Shown one piece after another: positions 1 through 8,564 of a DNA stretch of 64,000 bases. The position numbers and the translations under genes are program-made. This stretch comes from Streptomyces sennicomposti (GTDB lineage: Bacteria > Actinomycetota > Actinomycetes > Streptomycetales > Streptomycetaceae): positions 1 through 64,000 of the forward strand of contig NZ_JAIOAB010000027.1 of assembly GCF_019890635.1 (NCBI RefSeq), read 5' to 3'. Numbering within the stretch: the first letter of the stretch is position 1; each line of letters opens with the position of its first letter. The notes under the pieces are model-generated. The model was not told the origin of the DNA, made no database searches, and saw only the letters and a program-made list of their open reading frames with translations.

Positions 1-524
1 CGGTCCCCGCGCGGGGACTTCGTCCCCTGCACCCCACTCAGTTCAGGTGAACGGGCGAAGGCCGAAGCGGAGCCCCCGGTCGAGGACCTGGGGTCAAGCC
101 CCGGAGGCTTCCACCGCGCCGGACGACGCACAGGCGCCCCCCGGGGTGCAGGGGGCGGAGCCCCCGCGGGGGCCGGAGCGAAGCCCCCTTGCCCACCGAG
201 CCGGGTGGGCAAGGGCTGGGGCGGAGCCCCGCCGAGGGCAAGGGCGGGGCTCCGATCCTGCCGGTGCTGGGGACGGAGACGCCCGCGGGGCCGGGGCGGA
301 GTCCCGAGCCGGAGGCTTGCTCCGTACCGAGTCGGGCGGGCAGAGGTCAGGGGCGGGAGCCCCCGTGGGGGTTCGGGGCGGAGACCCGGGGGCGGGGCCC
401 TGGTCCCCACCGAGTCGGGCGGGTGGGTGGGCCGAGGAGCCGTAGGAGCCGTAGGAGCCGTAGGAGCCGTAGGGGCATCCCCGCGCCCCCCCGGTGTGAC
501 CTTCGCCGCTCCCGGCGGGGGGAC
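1..524. other. Repeat-rich intergenic region without a convincing gene
   Basis: No reading frame here has a plausible start, Shine-Dalgarno site and protein-like composition. The stretch is crowded with short imperfect palindromes of the type GGGGCGGAGCCCC (for example 151-165 and 218-230). It also holds a 9-bp-stem hairpin at 189-212 (TTGCCCACC, six-base loop, GGTGGGCAA) and a 9-bp tandem repeat at 436-471. Such dense GC palindromes are seen in streptomycete intergenic DNA, and their role is unknown. The upstream neighbour lies outside the window. Confidence 0.6.
436..471. repeat. Four exact copies of a 9-bp tandem repeat
   Basis: The unit GGAGCCGTA occurs four times head to tail with no mismatch, and a degenerate start of a fifth follows. 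A 9-bp unit keeps any reading frame intact, but no convincing gene crosses it. Copy number would be expected to vary between strains by slippage. Confidence 0.85.
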
Positions 525-553
525 TGTGCAGGCACATTACCCACGAGTAGCAT
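525..553 (+). promoter_or_regulatory. Candidate fadAB promoter
   Basis: A -10-like TAGCAT at 548-553 lies exactly 17 bases after TGTGCA at 525-530, which is only a moderate -35. Transcription would start near 560, inside the palindrome at 557-576, so that palindrome could act as an operator. The assignment rests on spacing and position only. Confidence 0.4.
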
Positions 554-556
554 GAG

Positions 557-576
557 TGCTGAGCGCGCGCTCAGCA
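557..576. promoter_or_regulatory. Perfect 20-bp palindrome, probable operator of fadAB
   Basis: TGCTGAGCGCGCGCTCAGCA is a perfect 20-bp inverted repeat without spacer, centred about 57 bases upstream of the fadA GTG. The core TGAGCGCGCGCTCA has the shape of operators bound by TetR-family dimers, which often control fatty-acid degradation genes in actinobacteria. No regulator gene is adjacent, so the binding protein is not identified. Confidence 0.55.
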
Positions 577-623
577 TCTGCGCGCCGCAGCAGTGCCATC
601 CCGCACCCTGGAGGAGAGCCATC

Positions 624-1844
624 GTGCCTCGTACCGTCAGGGACGTCGTCTTCGTCGACGGCGTCCGCACCCCGTTCGGCAAGGCGGGCCCGAAGGGCAT
701 CTACCACGAGACCCGCGCCGACGACCTCGTCGTCAAGGCGATCCGGGAGCTGCTGCGCCGCAACCCCGGTCTCGACCCGAAGAAGGTCGACGAGGTCGCC
801 ATCGCCGCCACCACCCAGATCGGCGACCAGGGTCTGACCATCGGCCGCACGGCCGGCATCCTCGCGGGCCTGCCCACCTCGGTCCCCGGCTACTCCATCG
901 ACCGCATGTGCGCCGGCGCGCTCACCGCCGTCACCTCGGTCGCCGGCTCCGTCGCCTTCGGCGCGTACGACGTCGCCATCGCGGGCGGCGTCGAGCACAT
1001 GGGCCGCCACCCGATGGGCGAGGGCGTCGACCCCAACCCGCGGTTCGTCAGCGAGAAGCTGGTCGACGAGTCGGCCCTGTTCATGGGCATGACGGCGGAG
1101 AACCTGCACGACCGCTACCCCCAGATCACCAAGCTGCGCGCCGACGAATACGCCGTGCGCTCCCAGGAGAAGGCCGCCAAGGCGTACGCCAACGGCAAGA
1201 TCCAGGCCGACCTGGTGCCGATCTCGGTGCGCCGCACCAACCCGGAGGGCGGCGAGACCGGCTGGGGCCTGGTCACCGCCGACGAGCCGATGCGCCCGGG
1301 CACCACCCTGGAGAACCTGGCGAACCTCAAGACGCCGTTCCGCGTCCACGGCCGGGTCACCGCGGGCAACGCGGCCGGTCTGAACGACGGCGCCACCGCC
1401 TCCGTGATCGCTAGCGAGGACTTCGCCCGCGAGAACGGCCTGCCGGTCAAGATGCGCCTGGTCTCCTACGCCTTCGCCGGCGTGGAGCCCGAGGTCATGG
1501 GCTACGGCCCGATCCCGGCCACCGAGAAGGCGCTCGCCAAGGCGGGCCTGTCCATCTCGGACATCGGCCTGTTCGAGATCAACGAGGCGTTCGCCGTCCA
1601 GGTCCTGGCCTTCCTGGATCACTACGGCATCGCGGACGACGACGAGCGCGTCAACCAGTACGGCGGCGCGATCGCCTTCGGCCACCCGCTGGCCTCCTCC
1701 GGCGTCCGGCTGATGACGCAGCTGGCCCGCCAGTTCGAGGAGCAGCCGCAGGTCCGCTACGGCCTGACCACCATGTGCGTCGGCTTCGGCATGGGCGCGA
1801 CGGTCATCTGGGAGAACCCGCACTTCGACGGAGGCGACAAGTGA
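624..1844 (+). CDS. fadA: Acetyl-CoA acyltransferase (thiolase), beta-oxidation
   Basis: This is a cytosolic thiolase that cleaves 3-ketoacyl-CoA with CoA in the last step of beta-oxidation. The 406-residue length is typical of the family. The nucleophilic cysteine is Cys96 in the motif DRMCAGAL, the active-site histidine is His354 in FGHPLA, and the second cysteine is Cys385 in TTMCVGFGMG. NEAFAVQ, another thiolase signature, precedes the histidine. The GTG start is chosen because GGAGGAGAG sits six to seven bases upstream and the homologous N-terminus (PRTVRDVVFVDG) begins there; the longer open frame upstream is non-coding. The stop overlaps the fadB start in GTGA, so the two subunits are translationally coupled. 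Confidence 0.95.
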   Translation: MPRTVRDVVFVDGVRTPFGKAGPKGIYHETRADDLVVKAIRELLRRNPGLDPKKVDEVAIAATTQIGDQGLTIGRTAGILAGLPTSVPGYSIDRMCAGALTAVTSVAGSVAFGAYDVAIAGGVEHMGRHPMGEGVDPNPRFVSEKLVDESALFMGMTAENLHDRYPQITKLRADEYAVRSQEKAAKAYANGKIQADLVPISVRRTNPEGGETGWGLVTADEPMRPGTTLENLANLKTPFRVHGRVTAGNAAGLNDGATASVIASEDFARENGLPVKMRLVSYAFAGVEPEVMGYGPIPATEKALAKAGLSISDIGLFEINEAFAVQVLAFLDHYGIADDDERVNQYGGAIAFGHPLASSGVRLMTQLARQFEEQPQVRYGLTTMCVGFGMGATVIWENPHFDGGDK

Positions 1845-3970
1845 GCACCACCGCTGAACTCCTGAAGGGCGCGGCCGAGCTGTTCCCGGACGAGGTCGTC
1901 ACGCAGGCGCACGTACGCCACTTCGACCTGCCGCTGGGCGCCGGGCGCTTCGCGCTCATCACCCTGGACAACGGCTTCGACCACACCAAGCCGACCACCT
2001 TCGGCCCCCAGTCGCTGGCGAACCTGAACGCCGCGATCGACCAGGTCGAGAAGGAGGCCGCGGACGGCGAGATCGTCGGCGTCGGCGTCACCGGCAAGCC
2101 GTTCATCTTCGCGGTCGGCGCCGACCTCAAGGGCGTCGAGCTGCTGAAGCGGCACGAGGACGCGCTGGCCATCGGCAAGGGCGGCCACGAGGTCTTCAAG
2201 CGTCTGTCCGCGCTGGCCGTGCCGACGTTCGCGTACTACAACGGCGCGGCGATGGGCGGCGGCGTCGAGGTCGGCCTGCACTGCACCTACCGCACGGTGT
2301 CCGCGGCCCTGCCGGCGTTCTCCCTGCCGGAGGTCTTCCTGGGCCTGGTCCCGGGCTGGGGCGGCTGCACGCTGCTGCCGAACCTGATCGGCGCGGACAA
2401 GGCCGTCACGGTCGTCATCGAGAACAGCCTCAACCAGAACCGTCAGCTCAAGGGCAAGCAGGTCTACGAACTGGGCATCGCCGACGCCCTGTTCGAGGGC
2501 GCGGACTTCCTGGAGCAGTCGCTGATCTGGACGGCGTCGGTCCTCAAGGGCGAGATCGCCGTGGAGCGTCCGGCGATCGACCGCGGCGAGGCCTGGGACC
2601 AGGCCGTCGCGCGCGGCCGGTTCATCGCCGACTCCAAGGTGCACGGCGCGGCCCCGGCCGCCTACCGCGCCCTGGACATCATCGCCGCCGCCAAGGACGG
2701 TGACCTGCAGGCCGGTTACGACGCCGAGGACCAGGCCCTCGCGGACCTGATCATGGGCGGCGAACTGCGCTCCGGCATCTACGCGTTCAACCTGGTGCAG
2801 AAGCGCGGCAAGCGCCCCGCAGGCGCGCCGGACAAGAACCTGGCCCGCCCGGTGACCAAGGTCGGCGTGGTCGGCGCGGGCCTGATGGCCTCGCAGCTGG
2901 CCCTGCTGTTCCTGCGCCGTCTGGAGGTGCCGGTCGTCCTCACGGACATCGACCAGGAGCGCGTCGACAAGGGCGTGGGCTACGTCCACGCCGAGATCGA
3001 CAAGCTGCTCGGCAAGGGCCGCGTCAACCAGGACAAGGCCAACCGCCTCAAGGCGCTGGTGACCGGTGTCCTGGACAAGGCCGAGGGCTTCGCGGACGCC
3101 GACTTCGTCATCGAGGCCGTCTTCGAGGAGATCGGCGTCAAGCAGCAGGTGTTCGCCGAGGTCGAGGCGGTCGCCCCGGCGCACGCGATCTTCGCCACCA
3201 ACACCTCCTCGCTGTCGGTGACCGAGATGGCGTCGAAGCTGAAGAACCCGGAGCGGGTCGTCGGCTTCCACTTCTTCAACCCGGTCGCGGTCCTGCCGCT
3301 GCTGGAGATCGTCCGCGGCGAGCAGACCGACGACGCCTCGCTGGCGACGGCGTTCGCGGTGGCCAAGAAGCTGAAGAAGACCGCGGTCCTGGTCAAGGAC
3401 GCCCCGGCGTTCGTGGTCAACCGCATCCTGACCCGCTTCATGGGTGAGATCCAGAACGTCATCGACGAGGGCACCCCGGTGGAGGTGGCGGAGAAGGCGG
3501 TCGAGCCGCTGGGTCTGCCGATGTCCCCGCTGGTGCTGCTGGAGCTGGTCGGCCCGGCGATCGGCCTGCACGTCTCGGAGACGCTCAACAAGGCGTTCCC
3601 GGACCGCTTCACGGTCTCCCCCAACCTGAAGGCGGTCGTCGAGGCCGGCAAGCGCGGCTTCTACGTCTACGACAGCGGCAAGCCGGAGCTGGACCCGGAG
3701 GTCGCCGCGCTGCTGAAGCAGGGCGACACCGTGCTGACCGAGGAGCAGGTCCGCGCCCGTGTCCTGGACGCGGTGGCGCAGGAGATCGGTCTGATGCTGG
3801 ACGAGGGCGTCGTCGCCGAGGCGCAGGACATCGACCTGTGCCTGATCACCGGCGCCGGCTGGCCCTTCCACCTGGGCGGCATCACGCCGTATCTGGACCG
3901 TGAGGGCGTGTCGGAGCGGGTGAACGGCAAGCGGTTCCTCGCGCCGGGCGTCGCGTCGGTCCCGGCGTAA
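1841..3970 (+). CDS. fadB: Multifunctional enoyl-CoA hydratase / 3-hydroxyacyl-CoA dehydrogenase (FadB-type)
   Basis: This 709-residue protein is the alpha subunit of a fatty-acid oxidation complex. It hydrates trans-2-enoyl-CoA and oxidises the 3-hydroxyacyl-CoA with NAD. The first third is a crotonase fold, with the oxyanion-hole segments FIFAVGADLKGVE and YYNGAAMGGGVEVG. From about residue 340 a Rossmann domain begins (VGVVGAGLMASQ). The dehydrogenase motif HFFNP has its histidine at residue 477, and a C-terminal helical dehydrogenase domain follows. The GTG start overlaps the fadA stop by two bases, so the pair is an operon, FadA supplying the thiolase. A strong terminator lies 10 bases after the stop. 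Confidence 0.95.
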   Translation: MSTTAELLKGAAELFPDEVVTQAHVRHFDLPLGAGRFALITLDNGFDHTKPTTFGPQSLANLNAAIDQVEKEAADGEIVGVGVTGKPFIFAVGADLKGVELLKRHEDALAIGKGGHEVFKRLSALAVPTFAYYNGAAMGGGVEVGLHCTYRTVSAALPAFSLPEVFLGLVPGWGGCTLLPNLIGADKAVTVVIENSLNQNRQLKGKQVYELGIADALFEGADFLEQSLIWTASVLKGEIAVERPAIDRGEAWDQAVARGRFIADSKVHGAAPAAYRALDIIAAAKDGDLQAGYDAEDQALADLIMGGELRSGIYAFNLVQKRGKRPAGAPDKNLARPVTKVGVVGAGLMASQLALLFLRRLEVPVVLTDIDQERVDKGVGYVHAEIDKLLGKGRVNQDKANRLKALVTGVLDKAEGFADADFVIEAVFEEIGVKQQVFAEVEAVAPAHAIFATNTSSLSVTEMASKLKNPERVVGFHFFNPVAVLPLLEIVRGEQTDDASLATAFAVAKKLKKTAVLVKDAPAFVVNRILTRFMGEIQNVIDEGTPVEVAEKAVEPLGLPMSPLVLLELVGPAIGLHVSETLNKAFPDRFTVSPNLKAVVEAGKRGFYVYDSGKPELDPEVAALLKQGDTVLTEEQVRARVLDAVAQEIGLMLDEGVVAEAQDIDLCLITGAGWPFHLGGITPYLDREGVSERVNGKRFLAPGVASVPA

Positions 3971-3980
3971 CGCTCACCGG

Positions 3981-4022
3981 ACGTGAAGAGGGCCCCCGCC
4001 GTGGCGGGGGCCCTCTTCACGT
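3981..4022. terminator. Strong terminator after fadAB
   Basis: A perfect 20-bp stem (3981-4000 with 4003-4022) closes on a minimal two-base loop, 10 bases after the fadB stop. There is no U-tract, as is usual in streptomycetes. Its 3' edge lies only 24 bases before the next start codon. Confidence 0.9.
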
Positions 4023-4046
4023 CGCCGGGCGGCCTACGCTGAGGCC

Positions 4047-4427
4047 ATGGAGACCAGCCCCGAGGACCCCGCCCTGCTCGTGATCGTGGACGGTGCGAAC
4101 ACCGTCGGGTCGGTGCCCGACGGCTGGTGGCGCGACCGCCGGGCGGCGGCGGAGCGGCTGCGCGACCGGCTGGCCGCCGACGGGGTGCCGCGCCTGGCCG
4201 AGCGGGCGGAGATCGTGCTGGTCGTGGAGGGCGCGGCGCGCGGGGTGGAGCCGGTGCCCGGGGTGCGGGTGGAGGCGGCGCCGGGCAGCGGCGACGACCT
4301 GATCGTGGAGCTGGTCGGACGGGCGGGCGACCGGGACGTCGTGGTGGTGACGGCCGACCGGGAGCTGCGGCGCCGCGTCACGGACCTCGGCGCCGAGGTC
4401 ACGGGCCCGCGCGCGGTACGCGACTGA
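4047..4427 (+). CDS. Small NYN/PIN-like protein
   Basis: This is a 126-residue protein opening with a beta strand and an acidic turn, LLVIVDGANTVGS. Later come DDLIVELV and a strand followed by VVTADRELRRRV. The pattern VDGAN ... DD ... TAD matches NYN/YacP-like nuclease domains of the PIN fold, in which those aspartates bind metal. In the databases I remember, relatives carry vague names such as NTP pyrophosphohydrolase or RNA-binding protein. It stands alone between the fadAB terminator and a convergent permease gene. Substrate and role are unknown; the fold assignment is inferred from the acidic residues. Confidence 0.75.
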   Translation: METSPEDPALLVIVDGANTVGSVPDGWWRDRRAAAERLRDRLAADGVPRLAERAEIVLVVEGAARGVEPVPGVRVEAAPGSGDDLIVELVGRAGDRDVVVVTADRELRRRVTDLGAEVTGPRAVRD

Positions 4428-4544
4428 GGGCGCGGCGCGGCCCGTGCGGTGCGCGGGCGGGGCCGTACGGCGCGCTGACGGCCGTACGGCATCCGGCGGC
4501 ACGGCGGGCCCGTACGGGCCGTCCGGGGGCGCTCTGACGCCCCG

Positions 4545-6089
4545 TTACGCCGTCCCGCCGCTCCCGGTGCCCGACGTGTCCGGTCCCGGCGCGCCCGGGG
4601 TCCTGCCCGCCGTCCGTTCGCGTTCGGCGAGGCGGCTGTGGGTGCGGCCGTAGACGAAGTAGACGACGAAGCCGATCGCCATCCAGACGGCGAAGCGGAC
4701 CCAGGTCTCGGCGGGCAGGTTCAGCATCAGCCACAGGGAGGCGCAGACCGAGAGGATCGGGACGATGGGGACCCAGGGGGTGCGGAAGGCGCGGGGCAGG
4801 TCGGGGCGGGTGTTGCGCAGGATGATCACGCTGATGGCGACCACGACGAAGGCGAACAGCGTGCCGATGTTCACCAGCTCGGCCAGCACGCTGAGGCTGG
4901 TGAAGCCCGCGACGATCGCGATGACGACGCCGAGGAGGATCGTCGGGCGGTAGGGGGTGCGGAAGCGCGGGTGGGTGTGCGAGAAGAACCGGGGCAGCAG
5001 TCCGTCGCGGCTCATCGCGAAGAAGACGCGGGCCTGGCCGAGCAGCAGGATCATGCACACCGTGGTCAGGCCGACGGCGGCGCCGAAGCTGATCAGACCC
5101 GCGAACCAGGGGTGCCCGGTGGCCTTGAACGCGTCGGCGAGCGGGGCGTCCACGGAGAGCTTGCTGTACTTCTGCATGCCCGTCACGACGATGGACACGG
5201 CGACGTAGAGCGTGGTGCAGATGACGAGCGAGCCGAGGATGCCGCGCGGCACGTCGCGCTGCGGGTTGCGGGTCTCCTCGGCGGCGGTGGCCACCACGTC
5301 GAAGCCGATGAAGGCGAAGAAGACGACGGAGGCGGCGGTGAAGATGCCCATCACGCCGAAGTTGGAGGGCGCCCAGCCGAACATCAGCTGGATGAGCGGG
5401 GCCTTGAGGTTGCCGCCCGCGGGCACCGGCTCGGACTTGGGGACGAACGGGTCGTAGTTGCCGCCCTTGACGAAGAAGGCGCCCGCGATGATGACGACGA
5501 GCACGACGGCCACCTTGATCGCGACGACGACCGTGGTGACGCGGGCGGAGAGCTTCATGCCGACGACGAGGATCGCGGTGAGGACCAGGACGAGGGCGGC
5601 GGCGAGGATGTCGAAGCCGAACCCGGAGGCGCCGTCGCGCCCGGCGAGGTACTCGGGCAGGTGCCAGCCCGCGTTGTCGAGCAGCGAGTGGATGTAACCG
5701 GACCAGCCGACGGACACCACCGCCGTGCCGAGCGCGAGTTCCAGCACCAGGTCCCAGCCGATGATCCAGGCGGGGAACTCGCCGAGGGAGGAGTAGGAGA
5801 AGGTGTACGCCGATCCGGCGACGGGGACGGCGGAGGCGAACTCGGCGTAGCAGAGCGCGGCGAGGGCGCAGACGACGCCGGCGACGACGAAGGAGAGGGC
5901 CACGGCGGGGCCGGCGGTGTTCTTGGCGGCCGTGCCGGTGAGGACGAAGATGCCGGTGCCGATGATGACGCCGACGCCGAAGACCGTCAGGTCGAGGGCG
6001 GACAGGGACTTCCGCAGCGCGTGCTCGGGTTCCTCGGTGTCCTGGATCGACTGTTCGACGTTCTTCGTCCGGAACAGCGAATTGCTCAC
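4545..6089 (-). CDS. APC-family amino acid permease (cationic amino acid transporter type)
   Basis: This is a 514-residue integral membrane transporter with about 12 to 14 hydrophobic segments. The N-terminal signature LTVFGVGVIIGTGIFVLTG carries the glycine-rich helix 1 of the APC superfamily. The conserved FAFIGFDVVATAAEE and a cytoplasmic SRDGLLPRFF loop point to the CAT/YfnA-like branch. The GTG start is supported by GGAGGT seven bases upstream (CGTGGGAGGTAGGCCC before the start); the open frame continues upstream into dxs only by chance. Orthologues are conserved next to dxs in Streptomyces as I remember them. The substrate is probably an amino acid or polyamine and cannot be fixed from sequence. 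Confidence 0.9.
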   Translation of the reverse strand: MSNSLFRTKNVEQSIQDTEEPEHALRKSLSALDLTVFGVGVIIGTGIFVLTGTAAKNTAGPAVALSFVVAGVVCALAALCYAEFASAVPVAGSAYTFSYSSLGEFPAWIIGWDLVLELALGTAVVSVGWSGYIHSLLDNAGWHLPEYLAGRDGASGFGFDILAAALVLVLTAILVVGMKLSARVTTVVVAIKVAVVLVVIIAGAFFVKGGNYDPFVPKSEPVPAGGNLKAPLIQLMFGWAPSNFGVMGIFTAASVVFFAFIGFDVVATAAEETRNPQRDVPRGILGSLVICTTLYVAVSIVVTGMQKYSKLSVDAPLADAFKATGHPWFAGLISFGAAVGLTTVCMILLLGQARVFFAMSRDGLLPRFFSHTHPRFRTPYRPTILLGVVIAIVAGFTSLSVLAELVNIGTLFAFVVVAISVIILRNTRPDLPRAFRTPWVPIVPILSVCASLWLMLNLPAETWVRFAVWMAIGFVVYFVYGRTHSRLAERERTAGRTPGAPGPDTSGTGSGGTA

Positions 6090-6247
6090 GGGCCTACCTC
6101 CCACGCGCGTCGTCCTCGACATGGCTCGACATGATCGAGAGGGCTGGGGATGCGTATGCCCCCGCACAGGCAGGTTCACGCAGCCGCGCCGGTTCCGCCA
6201 CCTGTGGCGGGCCACCCGGACGGGCCCGCCGGCACGCCCGAACGGCT

Positions 6248-6273
6248 CCGGCCGCGCCGGAGGGCGCGGCCGG
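6248..6273. terminator. Terminator hairpin after dxs
   Basis: A perfect 11-bp stem (CCGGCCGCGCC with GGCGCGGCCGG) and a GGAG loop lie 35 to 60 bases beyond the dxs stop on the minus strand. It sits in the 218-base gap between dxs and the permease. Confidence 0.7.
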
Positions 6274-6307
6274 ATCGGTCGGGGGCGGCCGGAGCCGGCC
6301 GGTGGCG

Positions 6308-8239
6308 TCAGTCGCGGGCCGGCTGCGCCGTCTGGTCGATCTCCGCGGCCGGGCGTTCGAAACGGCCGTCGAGCTTGGCGACGAGGCCGGTGACCTGGCG
6401 GGCGATGTCCGGCGCGGTGAGGCCGATCTCCGCCATGACCTCGGCGCGGGAGGCGTGGTCGAGGAAGCGCGGCGGAATGCCGAAGTCGCGCAGCGGCACG
6501 TCCACGTCCGCGTCGCGCAGCGCCTGCGCGATCGCCGAGCCGACGCCGCCGACGCGGGAGTTGTCCTCGACGGTGACGACGACGCGGTGGCGTTCGGCCA
6601 GCGGGGCCATGGCCTCGTCCACGGGCTTGACCCAGCGCGGGTCCACGACGGTGGCCGAGATGCCCTGCTTGTCGAGCAGGGCGGCGATCTCCAGGCACAT
6701 CGGGGCGAGCGCGCCGACGGAGACGAGCAGCACGTCCGGGGTGTCGGTGCCGGGCTCGCGCAGGACGTCCATGCCGCCGACGCGGCCCACGGCGGGCACG
6801 GCGGGGCCGACGGCGCCCTTGGAGAAGCGGACGACGGTCGGGGCGTCGTCGACCTGGACGGCCTCGCGCAGCTGGGCGCGGACCTGGTCGGCGTCGCGCG
6901 GGGCGGCCAGCCTGAGGCCGGGCACGACCTGGAGGATGGACATGTCCCACATGCCGTTGTGGGAGGCGCCGTCGGTGCCGGTGACGCCGGCCCGGTCCAG
7001 GACGAAGGTGACGCCGCACTTGTGCAGGGCCACGTCCATCAGCACTTGGTCGAAGGCGCGGTTGAGGAAGGTGGCGTAGACGGCGAAGACGGGGTGGAGT
7101 CCGCCGTGGGCGAGGCCGGCGGCGGAGACCGCGCCGTGCTGCTCGGCGATGCCGACGTCGTAGACCCGGTCGGGGAAGGCCTTGGCGAACTTGTCGAGGC
7201 CGACCGGCTGGAGCATGGCCGCGGTGATGGCGACGATGTCCTTGCGCTCCTTGCCGAGCTTGACCATCTCCTCGCCGAAGACGGAGGTCCAGTCGGCGCC
7301 GGAGGTGGCGATGGGCAGGCCGGTGTCGGGGTGGATCTTGCCGACGGCGTGGAAGCGGTCGGCCTCGTCCTGGAGGGCGGGCTGGTAGCCGCGGCCCTTC
7401 TCGGTGAGGCAGTGCACGATGACCGGGCCGCCGAAGCGCTTGGCGCGGGTCAGCGCGGACTCCAGGGCCTCGATGTCGTGGCCGTCGATCGGGCCGACGT
7501 ACTTCAGGCCGAGGTCCTCGAACATGCCCTGCGGGGCGATGAAGTCCTTCAGGCCCTTCTTCGCGCCGTGCAGCGTCTCGTACAGGGGCCGGCCGACGAC
7601 GGGGGTGCGCTCGAGGACCTCGCGGGTGCGGGCGAGGAAGCGCTCGTAGCCGTCGGTGGTGCGCAGGGTGGCGAGGTGGTTGGCGAGGCCGCCGATGGTG
7701 GGCGCGTAGGAGCGCTCGTTGTCGTTGACGACGATGACGAGCGGGCGGTCCTTGGCGTCGGCGATGTTGTTGAGCGCCTCCCAGGCCATGCCGCCGGTCA
7801 GCGCGCCGTCGCCGATGACCGCGACGACGTGGGCGTCGCGCTCCAGGACCTCGTTGGCCTTGGCGATGCCGTCGGCCCAGCCGAGCACGGTGGAGGCGTG
7901 GCTGTTCTCGATGACGTCGTGCTCGGACTCGGCCTGCGAGGGGTAGCCGGACAGGCCGCCCTTCATCTTGAGCTTCGAGAAGTCCTGACGGCCGGTGAGG
8001 AGTTTGTGGACGTAGGACTGGTGGCCGGTGTCCCAGAGGACCTTGTCCCTGGGGGACTCGAACACGCGGTGCAGGGCGATGGTCAGCTCGACGACACCGA
8101 GGTTGGGCCCGAGGTGGCCGCCGGTCTTGGAGACGGCGTCGACCAGGAAGGTCCGGATCTCCTGTGCCAGCTGGTCCAGCTCCTCCAGGCTGAGCCGGTC
8201 CAGATCGCGCGGTCCCCTGATGCGGGTCAGCAGCGGCAC
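6308..8239 (-). CDS. dxs: 1-deoxy-D-xylulose-5-phosphate synthase
   Basis: Dxs is the first enzyme of the MEP pathway: it condenses pyruvate and glyceraldehyde-3-phosphate with thiamine diphosphate in the cytosol. At 643 residues it is full length. The proton-transfer region GGHLGPNLGVVELT, the Mg/ThDP motif GDGALTGGMAWEALNN with VVNDNERSY, and the transketolase core DRAGVTGTDGASHNG are all intact. The GTG start has AAGGAGG six bases upstream. It is a single-gene unit with its own terminator. In the upstream gap TAGACT (minus strand, 8293-8288) is a possible -10. Confidence 0.96.
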   Translation of the reverse strand: MPLLTRIRGPRDLDRLSLEELDQLAQEIRTFLVDAVSKTGGHLGPNLGVVELTIALHRVFESPRDKVLWDTGHQSYVHKLLTGRQDFSKLKMKGGLSGYPSQAESEHDVIENSHASTVLGWADGIAKANEVLERDAHVVAVIGDGALTGGMAWEALNNIADAKDRPLVIVVNDNERSYAPTIGGLANHLATLRTTDGYERFLARTREVLERTPVVGRPLYETLHGAKKGLKDFIAPQGMFEDLGLKYVGPIDGHDIEALESALTRAKRFGGPVIVHCLTEKGRGYQPALQDEADRFHAVGKIHPDTGLPIATSGADWTSVFGEEMVKLGKERKDIVAITAAMLQPVGLDKFAKAFPDRVYDVGIAEQHGAVSAAGLAHGGLHPVFAVYATFLNRAFDQVLMDVALHKCGVTFVLDRAGVTGTDGASHNGMWDMSILQVVPGLRLAAPRDADQVRAQLREAVQVDDAPTVVRFSKGAVGPAVPAVGRVGGMDVLREPGTDTPDVLLVSVGALAPMCLEIAALLDKQGISATVVDPRWVKPVDEAMAPLAERHRVVVTVEDNSRVGGVGSAIAQALRDADVDVPLRDFGIPPRFLDHASRAEVMAEIGLTAPDIARQVTGLVAKLDGRFERPAAEIDQTAQPARD

Positions 8240-8564
8240 CCGTGCCTCCTTGCAGTAGAGCTGATCGAGCTTTCGGCGGGCTTGTCGAGTCTAATGTTCC
8301 GCCTCGGCGCCCGGTGTCCGGGCGGCGGGTCACAGGTCACGCGAACGGCTGTACCCCGCGGGGAGGGGTCCTATGACCTGCGCACGCCAGAACCGTTGAT
8401 CATTGAACCGTGACCGGCCTCACGCCCGCCGGATCCGGTCGCGGCCCGCACCCGGCACCCCCGCGGGACCGGACACGGCCGCGCCCCGCACCCCCGCGGG
8501 CCCGGACGCGGCTGTGCCCGGCGCCGTCCCCCGGCGCCGGGCACACTCCTCGTGGGGCGGTCGC
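8240..8564. other. Intergenic region between xylH and dxs
   Basis: The 325-base gap carries the dxs ribosome site and a possible -10 (minus strand TAGACT, 8293-8288) near its dxs end, and the xyl operon terminator at 8514-8544. No coding frame between them looks real. The middle part, around 8345-8410, is slightly less GC-rich, with CCCCGCGGGG and TGATCATTG elements of unknown meaning. Confidence 0.6.
8514..8544. terminator. Terminator of the xylFGH operon
   Basis: GTGCCCGGCGCC pairs perfectly with GGCGCCGGGCAC across a seven-base loop, 21 bases beyond the xylH stop on the minus strand. Confidence 0.8.

Noticed and set aside
189..623. N-terminal extension of the thiolase frame
   Set aside because: The added residues are low-complexity Pro/Gly/Arg sequence from repeat DNA, and the GTG at 624 has a proper ribosome site and the family N-terminus.
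1757..3871. 704-codon open frame antisense to fadB
   Set aside because: Antisense shadow of a high-GC gene: rich in Asp, Leu, Gln, Arg and Val with no domain, and fadB is certain.
6090..8333. In-frame extension joining the permease frame to the dxs region
   Set aside because: The extension runs through dxs in another frame and has Arg/Pro-rich shadow composition; GTG 6089 has a clear ribosome site.
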